A stretch of DNA of 20,512 nt from DASVLX01 sp035552275 (GTDB taxonomy: Bacteria; Actinomycetota; Actinomycetes; Mycobacteriales; Pseudonocardiaceae), in assembly GCA_035552275.1 (NCBI GenBank), contig DASZLR010000133.1, positions 1-20,512 of the forward strand, written 5' to 3'. Position numbers and translations under genes: made by a program. The notes beneath the pieces are model-generated. The model saw only the letters and a list, made by a program, of their open reading frames with translations, was not told the origin of the DNA and ran no database searches. Shown piece by piece: positions 7,123 to 14,191 of this stretch; the stretch's first letter is position 1, and each line of letters opens with the position of its first letter.

Positions 7123-7962
7123 ATGTCCGTCCAGTCGTCAGTTCCCGCGTCAGGTCGCCGGCGGACCGCCGGGCTGGTGCTGATCGCGGGTGCGATGGTC
7201 GCCGTCCTGGCCGCGTGCGGCGGCGGCTCGGCCAACAGCCCGGCGGCGGCCCCGTCGTCGACCGATCCCGGCTCCGGCGGCCCGAACACGCCGCCGGGCG
7301 CGTTCGGCACCGCGGCCGCCGTGTCCGCCGCCAGCCTTGAGGTGCAGAACCAGAGCACCGGCCAGGTGACGGTCAACTTCGGCTCGTCCACCAAGTTCAG
7401 CAACTCGGTCAGCGCGGCCCTGTCGGACGTGACCGTCGGCGAGTGCGCGGTGGTCAGCGGAACCGCCGCCGGTACGGGCAAAGTCACCGCGACCACGGTG
7501 ACCGTCAGCCCGGCCACGTCCGCCGGCTGCTCCGCCGGGTTCGGCGGGTTCGGTGGTGGCGGCGGCGGACGCACCCGACCCAGCGGCGTCCCACCGACCC
7601 GGTCCAGCGGCGGCAACCGTTCCGGCGGCGGCGCGAACGCCGGTGGTCGGGCGTTCGGCACGGTCAGCGCGGTGACCGGCAGCACCTTCACCGTGCACAG
7701 CACCAGCCGGCAGTCCGGATCGGCCACCGACACCGCGGTGACGGTCGACGGCACGACGAAGTTCACCAAGACGGTGAGCGCCACATCGAGCGCGCTCGCG
7801 GTCGGCGAGTGCATCTCCGCGCTCGGCCAGACCGACGACACCGGCGCGGTGACGGCGACCTCGATCGCGATCAGCCAGCCGGGGCCCAACGGCTGCACGC
7901 AGGGCTTCGGCGGCGGCCGGCGCGGCGGCGCGGGCGGGACGACTGGGACGACTAATGGCTGA
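7123..7962 (+). CDS. Lipoprotein with duplicated DUF5666-like domain
   Basis: The 279-aa exported lipoprotein has a signal peptide with lipobox LAAC (Cys32). Two similar domains follow. The first runs FGTAAAVSAASLEV to VTATTVTVS (about 65-130). The second runs FGTVSAVTGSTFTVH to VTATSIAIS (about 185-255). Each has a TKF and a VGEC in the middle. The pattern resembles DUF5666 (OB-like small beta domains of exported proteins). A Gly-rich spacer with GGFGGGGGG joins them and another Gly-rich run ends the protein. I chose ATG 7123 because GGAG (7112-7115) lies 7 nt upstream; ATG 7093, overlapping the permease stop, would add ten residues before the signal. Its place inside the operon suggests an accessory of the transporter. 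Function unknown. Confidence 0.75.
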   Translation: MSVQSSVPASGRRRTAGLVLIAGAMVAVLAACGGGSANSPAAAPSSTDPGSGGPNTPPGAFGTAAAVSAASLEVQNQSTGQVTVNFGSSTKFSNSVSAALSDVTVGECAVVSGTAAGTGKVTATTVTVSPATSAGCSAGFGGFGGGGGGRTRPSGVPPTRSSGGNRSGGGANAGGRAFGTVSAVTGSTFTVHSTSRQSGSATDTAVTVDGTTKFTKTVSATSSALAVGECISALGQTDDTGAVTATSIAISQPGPNGCTQGFGGGRRGGAGGTTGTTNG

Positions 7963-9787
7963 CAAGCGCACTGATCGGCGCCACCGGGCGAACCGGCGGC
8001 GGCTGATCATCGGAGCCGTCGTGCTGGTGCTCCTGCTCGGCGGGGCCGGCGGGGTGTGGGCGGCGACCAGGCCGTCCGGCGACAGCTATCGCACGGTGGC
8101 CGCCGGGCCGGCGACGGTGACCGACGCCCTCGGCCTCACCGGCGCCATCGAGCCGGTGTCCGAGGCGACGGTGGACTTCCCGGTCAGCGGCCAGGTGGCG
8201 GCGGTCGACGTCACGCAGGGCCAGCAGGTCACCGCCGGCCAGACACTGGCCCAGCTCAACACCACCAGCCTGGCCGGCCAGGTCAGCTCGTCGCAGTCGT
8301 CGGTGGCCACCGCCCAGGCGAGACTGGCCGCCGACCAGGCCAGCCAGACCTCGGCGGTCGGCGGCACGGGATCGAGCACCGGATCAGCCGCAGGCTCGTC
8401 CAGTCAGCCGGCCGGCACGGTGACCGATCCGCCGGCCAGCTCCCGACCGGCGACCGACACCGCCGCGCTGGCCAGCCTGAACAGCGGGCAGGCCGCGGTG
8501 CGCGAGGCGCAGGCCGCCGTGGACGCCGACCTCACCGTGGCGAAGGCCGCGGTCAAGCAGGAGAACACCACCTGTGGGCCGGTAATCCAGTCCCTGCAAG
8601 CGGTTCCGGCCGCTCCGACGACGAGGCCCACGACACCCACGGCTCCCCCGACGACGAGTACCGCGACTGGCACCACAACTCCGGCCAGCACAGTGTCGGC
8701 CCAGTCGGCCCAGTCGGCCCAGTCCGCACCGTCGGGGCCGAACCCGACCGAGGCGGCCAACTGCGCCGCGCTGCTGCAACAGGCGTTGGACGACCAGGGC
8801 CACACGTCCACCGACGAGCAGGCGTTGGCGACGGCCGAATCCGCGCTCACCGTGGCGCTGAACAGGGCCGACAGCGCGGTGGCCCAGGCGGCGCAGAGCG
8901 CGTCGGCGAAGCCGTCGACCAGCGCGAGCAGCACCGGTAGCAGTCGTGCCACCAGTTCCGGCGCCAACTCCGGCAGTTCGAGTTCGGGTTCAACCCGCAG
9001 CGGCGGAAGTGGCAACAGCGGCCAGCCGGCCTCCGCCGATCAGCTGGCCGCCGACCAGGCCCAGGTCGACTCCGCCAACGCGCAACTGGCCAGCCTGCAA
9101 CAGAATCAGGCCGCCGCGACGCTGGTCAGTCCGATCGCCGGCACCGTCGCGCAGGTCGGCCTGACCGGCGGGCAGTCGGTGTCGGCGGGTTCGAGCACCG
9201 ACTCGATCGTGGTGATCGGACCGGGCACCAGTGAGGTCACCACCGCCGTGGACGACAGCCAGGTCGGCAAGGTCCGGCCCGGCGAGGTCGCCTCGGTGAT
9301 CCCGGACGGGGTGACCACCCCGCTGGCCGGCACGGTGACCGCGATCGGCGCGCTGGGCAGCACCACGTCGTCGGGCTCGGCCAGCTACCCGGTGACCATT
9401 TCGCTGGCGCCCACCACCGTCCCGCTGTTCGCCGGCGCGAACGCCACCGTGTCGATCACTCTGGGCAGCGCGGCCGCGGCGGTGACCGTGCCGACCTCGG
9501 CGGTGCACTCGGTGGGCTCGGTCAGCTTCGTCAGCGTGCTGCGCAGCGGAAAGCCGACCCTGGTTCCGGTGACGCTCGGCGTGACCGGCAGCACCGTCAC
9601 CCAGGTGACGTCGGGCCTGATCGCCGGCGAGCAGGTCGTGCTGGCCGATATCAGCACGCCGCTGCCGACGTCCGGCAGCACGAACACCCGCGCGATCACC
9701 GGCGGCGGCGCGGGTCGTGGCGCTGGTGGCGGTGCCGGTGGCGCTGGCGGCGGCCAAGTCGCGTCCGTGCCGAAGAGCGGCGGCTGA
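7955..9787 (+). CDS. MacA/HlyD-type efflux adaptor protein, second larger copy
   Basis: This 610-aa adaptor starts at an ATG that overlaps the lipoprotein stop by 8 bp. The order is a basic N-terminus, membrane helix LIIGAVVLVLLLGGAGGVW (about 17-35), first lipoyl half (PVSGQVAAVDVTQGQQVTAGQ, about 75-96), a long hairpin, second lipoyl half (SPIAGTVAQVGLTGGQSV), beta-barrel, and a Gly-rich end. The hairpin is about 170 residues longer than in the first adaptor. It contains a Thr/Pro/Ser-rich low-complexity part, three AQS repeats (8696-8722) and a pair of cysteines (Cys207, Cys270) flanking it. Those cysteines could form an extracellular disulfide. The gene ends the operon, with no second ATPase or permease after it, so it probably shares the MacB-like pump. 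Confidence 0.83.
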   Translation: MADKRTDRRHRANRRRLIIGAVVLVLLLGGAGGVWAATRPSGDSYRTVAAGPATVTDALGLTGAIEPVSEATVDFPVSGQVAAVDVTQGQQVTAGQTLAQLNTTSLAGQVSSSQSSVATAQARLAADQASQTSAVGGTGSSTGSAAGSSSQPAGTVTDPPASSRPATDTAALASLNSGQAAVREAQAAVDADLTVAKAAVKQENTTCGPVIQSLQAVPAAPTTRPTTPTAPPTTSTATGTTTPASTVSAQSAQSAQSAPSGPNPTEAANCAALLQQALDDQGHTSTDEQALATAESALTVALNRADSAVAQAAQSASAKPSTSASSTGSSRATSSGANSGSSSSGSTRSGGSGNSGQPASADQLAADQAQVDSANAQLASLQQNQAAATLVSPIAGTVAQVGLTGGQSVSAGSSTDSIVVIGPGTSEVTTAVDDSQVGKVRPGEVASVIPDGVTTPLAGTVTAIGALGSTTSSGSASYPVTISLAPTTVPLFAGANATVSITLGSAAAAVTVPTSAVHSVGSVSFVSVLRSGKPTLVPVTLGVTGSTVTQVTSGLIAGEQVVLADISTPLPTSGSTNTRAITGGGAGRGAGGGAGGAGGGQVASVPKSGG

Positions 9788-9792
9788 GAAGA

Positions 9793-9816
9793 CAGTCCAC
9801 TGAACGTGACGGACTG
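9793..9816 (+). terminator. Weak hairpin after the export operon
   Basis: CAGTCC (9793-9798) pairs with GGACTG (9811-9816) across a 12-nt loop, starting 6 bp after the stop of the second adaptor. There is no T-run. It could end transcription, but the stem is short. Confidence 0.3.
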
Positions 9817-9889
9817 ACCACTGGTCGACTCACCGGGCTGCTGCGGTGCGGGTGACGTCATGTCTCGGGACGGCGGTCGTCGCCTGCGA

Positions 9890-9909
9890 CAGAGCGTGGC
9901 CACGCTCTG
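9890..9909. promoter_or_regulatory. 20-bp perfect palindrome, candidate operator
   Basis: CAGAGCGTGGCCACGCTCTG is a perfect palindrome with no spacer, 53 bp upstream of the sigma-like gene start. Its length and position suit binding of a dimeric regulator, possibly autoregulation of the sigma-like/HTH pair. It could instead form a hairpin in the leader. Confidence 0.45.
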
Positions 9910-9962
9910 CGTACAAGCAGCCACATCTGCTCGCGCGCTCCGTCGATAGAAAGTCCTTCAGT

Positions 9963-10742
9963 ATGCAAGCTATTTCATCAAACGTGTTCGCTGTGCTCGA
10001 AGCGGAGTTCGCGTCGTCGTTTCTGGCGTCCGTGACACTGGTCGAACAGGGAGAGTGCGGTGACGGCCTGCCCGAGCGCCCTGTCACGGTGGGTGCCGCG
10101 CGGGATGTCGTGCACGATCCGCGCGCGGACCTGGCTGTTTGCGACGCGGTTTTCGCGGCGTTGGTGCGGCGTGTGCAAACCTCCGACCAGCACGCTCAGT
10201 TGGCGGCGATCTGGGTCATGCTGCCGGGTCTGCGGGCGATCGCTCATCGCCTCCGCCGGACATGGCGTGCCGACATCGACGACATCCACTCCGATGCCGT
10301 GGTCGGTTTCCTCGAAGCACTCCGGGCCGCCGATCCGGGCCGCCAGAATCTCGGTGCGCACCTGTGGTGGGCCACGTATCGCCATGCGCGACGGCCGTGC
10401 GAGACGTTCGTCCGGGAGACCGCCACGGAGGACATCGCGATGCTCGCCGCGCGAACAGCCACGTCAGACCACGCGAACAATCCGCCGGCCGAGCCCATCC
10501 GCTCCGGCAACCTCGACGCCGCGTCCGTGGGCAGCCCGGTCGCCGACTCCGGGGTGGAAGGCGAGCGCCTCCGCTCCCTCGCTCATCGGCTCGGCCTCCA
10601 CAGTCAACTCCACAGCGACCATCGAACGCGGAACAGGCGACGCCGCATCGGTTACCTGACACTGCACAACATCGCTCGTTCACATCCTCGTGCCGTGGGC
10701 GACGCGGCGGTGGGGATCGAGCGAGAGGACGATGCCGCATGA
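9963..10742 (+). CDS. Sigma-70-like regulatory protein (atypical)
   Basis: I read 259 aa from ATG 9963 (MQAISSNVFAVLEAEFASSF). The middle, RADIDDIHSDAVVGFLEALRAADP (about 140-163), resembles sigma-70 region 2, where an acidic D-D-x-x-x-[ED]A pattern and a WWATYRHA segment follow. A C-terminal segment, RSLAHRLGLHSQ with basic residues after it, looks like a remnant of a region-4 helix-turn-helix. Proteins of this kind sit next to excisionase-type HTH genes in many actinomycetes, and here the HTH pseudogene follows with an ATGA overlap. The part between regions 2 and 4 looks short and low-complexity, so an in-frame internal deletion is possible, as in its neighbours. The SD is weak (GAAAG). The frame is open upstream to 9846. 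Role in transcription is inferred, not shown. Confidence 0.5.
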   Translation: MQAISSNVFAVLEAEFASSFLASVTLVEQGECGDGLPERPVTVGAARDVVHDPRADLAVCDAVFAALVRRVQTSDQHAQLAAIWVMLPGLRAIAHRLRRTWRADIDDIHSDAVVGFLEALRAADPGRQNLGAHLWWATYRHARRPCETFVRETATEDIAMLAARTATSDHANNPPAEPIRSGNLDAASVGSPVADSGVEGERLRSLAHRLGLHSQLHSDHRTRNRRRRIGYLTLHNIARSHPRAVGDAAVGIEREDDAA

Positions 10743-10982
10743 CGGTTCGGGCACCGCATCCGACGCCGATAGCCACGCCAGTCCGACCGCACCGGCACCC
10801 CAACGCGGAGACGCTGACGTTCCCTGAGCTGTTCGAACTGCCGACCACTTCCGGGATGGCGGTACCGGGTGCCCACGGCCGCACTGCTGAAAGCCCTGGA
10901 CATCGACCTGCGGCCGGTCGACATCGACGACGGTGACCACGGCGCTGACCACGGCGCCGATCTCGCCGCCCAGGTCGCATAG
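10739..10982 (+). pseudogene. Excisionase-type HTH protein, internally deleted and frameshifted
   Basis: The ATG at 10739 overlaps the stop of the sigma-like gene (ATGA). The reading frame gives an N-terminus ending in LTFPELFELPTT (to about 10850). In a different frame, starting at about 10857, the sequence continues WRYRVPTAALLKALDID and ends AQVA with TAG at 10980-10982. In intact members of this family a MerR/excisionase-like helix-turn-helix of about 40-50 residues lies exactly between these two parts, and the C-terminal YRVPTAxLLxxLGI ending is typical. The HTH is absent here and the two ends are out of frame (frames differ by one). I infer a small internal deletion; the gene cannot make a DNA-binding protein. 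Confidence 0.7.
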
Positions 10983-10999
10983 GTCATCCGCACCTATCG

Positions 11000-11040
11000 G
11001 TCGGGCTGGGTCCCGCGATCCGCGTCGGACCCAGCCCGAC
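11000..11040 (+). terminator. Strong 14-bp stem terminator
   Basis: GTCGGGCTGGGTCC (11000-11013) pairs perfectly with GGACCCAGCCCGAC (11027-11040), leaving a 13-nt loop. It lies 18 bp after the HTH pseudogene stop and very likely ends the sigma-like/HTH transcript. No T-run follows, as is common in high-GC actinomycetes. Confidence 0.75.
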
Positions 11041-11126
11041 AAGGCGAACGCCGGCTTTCATGGTTGCGGGCACGAGGAAGGAGACCGCAGCGCAGGAGGG
11101 TGAGTCAGGCATGAAACCCTGGCCGG

Positions 11127-11293
11127 GTGAGTCGATCGAAGCCGGCCGCGCTGGATGCCCTGATCGCTGAGGCAACAGTCGACTGTGACAACGACAGCGA
11201 GTGCGTCACCGGCTTTTACACGATGCTGCACGGCAATCTCGCCACGCCGTTCCAGACCGTGGCGCCTACCGCCGGTGGGTGAAGGGAATATGA
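11127..11293 (+). pseudogene. Small acidic 'calcium-binding'-type protein gene, middle lost
   Basis: From GTG 11127 the frame reads VSRSKPAALDALIAEATVDC, then DNDSECVTGFYTMLHGNLATPFQT, before running into a short nonsense tail and TGA at 11280-11282. In another frame, starting near 11264, the text AYRRWVKGI ends at TGA 11291-11293. Intact homologues that I recall (about 100-120 aa, often named calcium-binding) start with the same ALxEExTVDCYN and TGFYTMIEDNLAVPFQT block and end WIEAYRHW. About 50 middle residues are missing here. The ancestral stop overlaps the next gene's ATG (ATGA), so the pair was once translationally coupled. The deletion and the family recollection are inference. Confidence 0.65.
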
Positions 11294-12609
11294 CCATCGA
11301 CACCGAACGCCGGGTGCGGCTGACCGAACTGGATGCCCTGGCCAACCTGCGCACCGTGCTCGAACTGGTCGCTGCCGGTCACGTGAAGTGCAGCGACAAG
11401 ACCCTGCGCCCCACAGCGGCGACCATCCGCGCACTCGGCGCGGACCTCGCCCACGGCGACTTCTACCCAGACGAACCCATCGCCACCTTCGCGTGGCCGC
11501 TGCTGATCCAGGCGGGCGGGCAGGCCAAGCTCGACGGCACCAGGCTCAACCTGACCCCGAAGGGCCGCGCCGCACTGGGCAAACCACCCGCCGAGACCAT
11601 TCGTTACCTGTGGCAGCGATGGCTGTCCCACGCGGTGATCGACGAGTTCAGCAGGATCGAGCAGATCAAGGGCCAACGCTCCCGCAACGTGCTCACCGCG
11701 GCCAAACCCCGCCGCCAGATGATCGCCAAGGCATTGGCCACCTGCCCGCCGGGCGAGTGGATCGACGTGGACACCCTGTTCACCACGATGCGCCGCGGCA
11801 ACATGAGCCCCACGATCGTCCGCAGCGACATGGCCCTGTGGAAGCTGTACCTGGAAGATCCGCAGTACGGCAGCCTCGGCTACGACGGCTTCCACGACTG
11901 GACGCTGCTGGCGGGCCGCTACACCCTGGCCGTGCTGTTCGAATACGCGGGCACCCTCGGGTTGATCGACCTCGACTACGTCCACCCCGACGGCGCCCGC
12001 GACGACTTCCGGGACAACTGGGGCGGCGACTGCCTGGACGCGCTCAGCCGCTACGACGGCCTCCAGGCGATCAAGCTCACCCCGCTGGGCGCCTACGTCC
12101 TCGGCCTGGCCGACACGTACCAACCGGCCAACTCCGATGCGACGGCGGTCCAGGCGCTGAAGGTGCTGCCCAACCTCGACATCATCGCGACCGGAGACAG
12201 CGGCGCAGCCGACCGGCTCACCCTGTCCGCCTACACCACGCAGACCGCCGATCGCGTCTGGACGGTGTCCGCGACCAGCCTGCTCGCCGCGCTCGACACC
12301 GGTCGCGACCTCACCGAGTTCACCACATTCCTCACCCGGCGGGCCGAACACGACCTGCCCGACGCCCTGACCACGCTGATCGCCGACGTCCGCCGCAGGG
12401 CCGGGCACCTCACCGACCTCGGCCACGTCCGCGTGATCGAATGCGCGGACCCCGCCACCGCGGCACTCATCACCCACGACCGCGCGCTGCGATCCCTGTG
12501 TCGCCCGATCGGCGACCGGCACCTCGCCATCAAGCCGGACCAGGAACCGAAATTCCGCAAAGCCCTACTCAAACTGGGCTACGTCATGCCGGCACAACCG
12601 ACGACCTGA
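11290..12609 (+). CDS. Helicase_C_3/XPB-Ssl2-like domain protein
   Basis: I read 439 aa from ATG 11290, with GAAGGG (11281-11286) about 3 nt upstream. The frame is also open back to 11185, but that part belongs to the pseudogene. The N-terminus (RRVRLTELDALANLRTVLELVAAGHVKCSDKTLRPTA) and middle have winged-helix-like stretches. The C-terminal region from about residue 295 (VLPNLDIIATGDSG) through DRVWTVSATSLLAALDTGRD to the end matches the pattern of the helicase-associated Helicase_C_3 domain found in actinobacterial DNA-associated proteins. There is no Walker A or DEAD motor, so this is not itself a helicase; a DNA or protein-binding role is likely. It is intact and normally neighbours the small-protein gene broken just upstream. 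Confidence 0.65.
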   Translation: MTIDTERRVRLTELDALANLRTVLELVAAGHVKCSDKTLRPTAATIRALGADLAHGDFYPDEPIATFAWPLLIQAGGQAKLDGTRLNLTPKGRAALGKPPAETIRYLWQRWLSHAVIDEFSRIEQIKGQRSRNVLTAAKPRRQMIAKALATCPPGEWIDVDTLFTTMRRGNMSPTIVRSDMALWKLYLEDPQYGSLGYDGFHDWTLLAGRYTLAVLFEYAGTLGLIDLDYVHPDGARDDFRDNWGGDCLDALSRYDGLQAIKLTPLGAYVLGLADTYQPANSDATAVQALKVLPNLDIIATGDSGAADRLTLSAYTTQTADRVWTVSATSLLAALDTGRDLTEFTTFLTRRAEHDLPDALTTLIADVRRRAGHLTDLGHVRVIECADPATAALITHDRALRSLCRPIGDRHLAIKPDQEPKFRKALLKLGYVMPAQPTT

Positions 12610-12734
12610 CTCGGCCGCGCCGATCCAGCGTTGGCGGCTGACCCGAGATGCCAGGGATCGGGTCCGACGCGATGACATCGAGCTGGTCGGGGTTGCGGAG
12701 TGGCTGCCCGCGCTGGGTCTTGCCTGACAGCCGG

Positions 12735-12923
12735 TCAGCTCTCCTCGGAGCGGGCGGATACCGCCCTGGTATGGGCGCGGCGACGACCGGAGGTGGAGTC
12801 GCCCACGATCGCGTCCCGCAGCACGCCGCACAGCCAGCCGACCATCGGCAGCCACACCGGACAGAACATCAACGCCAACAGCGGAATCATGTCACCGAGG
12901 AACGTGACGAGACCGTTGGTCAT
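12735..12923 (-). CDS. Small membrane protein, 62 aa
   Basis: ATG 12923 (MTNGLVTFLGDMIPLLALMF) follows AGAGG by 7 nt. Residues about 12-37 form one or two hydrophobic segments (LLALMFCPVWLPMVGWLCGVL), and a basic hydrophilic tail follows, so the protein is a short membrane protein with a cytoplasmic tail. The frame is open further upstream to 13034, without hydrophobic or other features. No family is recognised. A hairpin GGGCGG-ATA-CCGCCC (12752-12766) lies inside the end of the gene and could serve as bidirectional terminator with the upstream Helicase_C_3 gene. Confidence 0.45.
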   Translation of the reverse strand: MTNGLVTFLGDMIPLLALMFCPVWLPMVGWLCGVLRDAIVGDSTSGRRRAHTRAVSARSEES

Positions 12924-13205
12924 CTGGGTGCCTCTCGCCGATGGCCGGGATTTCCCCGACGCTAGGCAGGTGACACCGGACCGTGACTGTGCCGACGAGA
13001 CAGAATCCGCCCGCTGATTGTGAATCCGCGCCAAACCGTGCCTGGGTGGCTCGGTGTCGAATAGTCGAAATCCAGCCCACCAGCGGCGTACTTCTCTGTC
13101 AATCCAGTGGAAGGGAGCGACGATCGGCCAGTTTTGTTCTGGGCTTAACGACGTGCCCGTGCCCCGCGCGGCCGCATAGCCTGGACTGGCGATGACCGCG
13201 CCCGG

Positions 13206-13280
13206 TCAGACCCATGCTGGTGTGAACGCGATGGCGTGGACGTCCTCGTGATGCCGCGTCGTGATCCCGGCGGTGTTCAC
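13206..13280 (-). CDS. Possible coupled 24-aa ORF downstream of the hydrolase
   Basis: The GTG at 13280 overlaps the hydrolase stop as GTGA, the same arrangement by which the hydrolase is coupled to the methyltransferase. It encodes 24 residues (VNTAGITTRHHEDVHAIAFT and PAWV). It could be a small coupled peptide, or the first codons of a truncated third gene. No homology is recognised, so I hold this only as a candidate. Confidence 0.2.
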   Translation of the reverse strand: MNTAGITTRHHEDVHAIAFTPAWV

Positions 13281-14191
13281 CCTGCCTCGTTGCGCGTGGT
13301 TCGGTCGAGGAATTCCCGTGCGGCGTCCTGGGCTTGTGCCGCGTGGGGGCTGAGCCAGAATCCCAGGTGTGAGCCGTCTTCGATCCAGACACGGTGGGCG
13401 CCCGGAATCTCTTCGTGCGCTCGGACACCGTGGCAGAACTTGACGTCGGCGTCGTGGGTGCCGTGCACGATCAGCGTCGGGCACCGAATGTGGTGCAGCG
13501 GCAACGGGTCGAGGTCACCGAACAGGGTCATGTCGTTGTCGTTGCCGGGAATGCGCGGCCGGTAGGGATTCATGGTGCCGATGAGCGCACGCAGGAACGC
13601 CACGCCGTCTGGCGAGCTCAGCGCGTGATCCATGTGTTCGGCGAGTTGCCGCGCGGTGTAGTGCGCGGTGCCCTGGAAGGTCTGGCGCAGCAGCCAGGCC
13701 GGCCAGCGGCGGGCAATCAGTTGGGTGAGTTGCTGGCCACGGTGGCTCAGGAACATGGCTTGTGCGAACCGGCCGGCGGTTTCGGGCATGTCGTAGCGGC
13801 CGGTGACACTGGAGATCGCCACCAATGCCGAGACGCGGTCGGGATGTCGCGCGGCGAGCAGGTAGCCGGCCGGGCCTCCTGCGGACAGCGTCACCACCGC
13901 GGCTCGGTGCACACCGAGCGCGTCGAGCAGCGCGGCGAACAGGTCGGCCTGCTGTTCGAAGGTGCGGCCGCTGCTCAGCGGGGTGCCGAGATAGCCGGGC
14001 CGGGAGCAGGACAGCAGCCGGTACTCGTTAGGGTCGAGCCAGTTGAGCATCAGCCGGGCCTGGTCGATGCCGCCGATCCCGCCGTGGCTGGCCAGTACCA
14101 CCGGACCCGTGCCCTCCGTTATCGAGCACTCGACCGGGCCGCAGGCGGTCTCGATCACCTGTGGGGGCCGCGTGTCGGTCGGCGCGGTCAC
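13277..14191 (-). CDS. Alpha/beta-fold hydrolase
   Basis: The GTG at 14191 overlaps the upstream methyltransferase stop (GTGA), giving 304 aa; a longer frame to 14230 exists but would lie inside the methyltransferase gene. Fold features are the oxyanion HGG (36-38), SRPGYLGT (63-70), the nucleophile elbow VVTLSAGGPAG with Ser103, the acid strand LIVHGTHDADVKF, and the catalytic His in EDGSHLGFW. The elbow is T-x-S-x-G rather than G-x-S-x-G, a known variant of small hydrolases. The substrate is unknown. It is the second gene of a minus-strand operon facing the TetR gene, so it is probably controlled by TetR. No deletion or frameshift is seen. Confidence 0.85.
   Translation of the reverse strand: MTAPTDTRPPQVIETACGPVECSITEGTGPVVLASHGGIGGIDQARLMLNWLDPNEYRLLSCSRPGYLGTPLSSGRTFEQQADLFAALLDALGVHRAAVVTLSAGGPAGYLLAARHPDRVSALVAISSVTGRYDMPETAGRFAQAMFLSHRGQQLTQLIARRWPAWLLRQTFQGTAHYTARQLAEHMDHALSSPDGVAFLRALIGTMNPYRPRIPGNDNDMTLFGDLDPLPLHHIRCPTLIVHGTHDADVKFCHGVRAHEEIPGAHRVWIEDGSHLGFWLSPHAAQAQDAAREFLDRTTRNEAG

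Noticed and set aside
13192..13251. 19-codon plus-strand ORF with a TAGCCT box upstream
   Set aside because: Antisense to the GTGA-coupled 24-aa frame and without any other support; probably chance.
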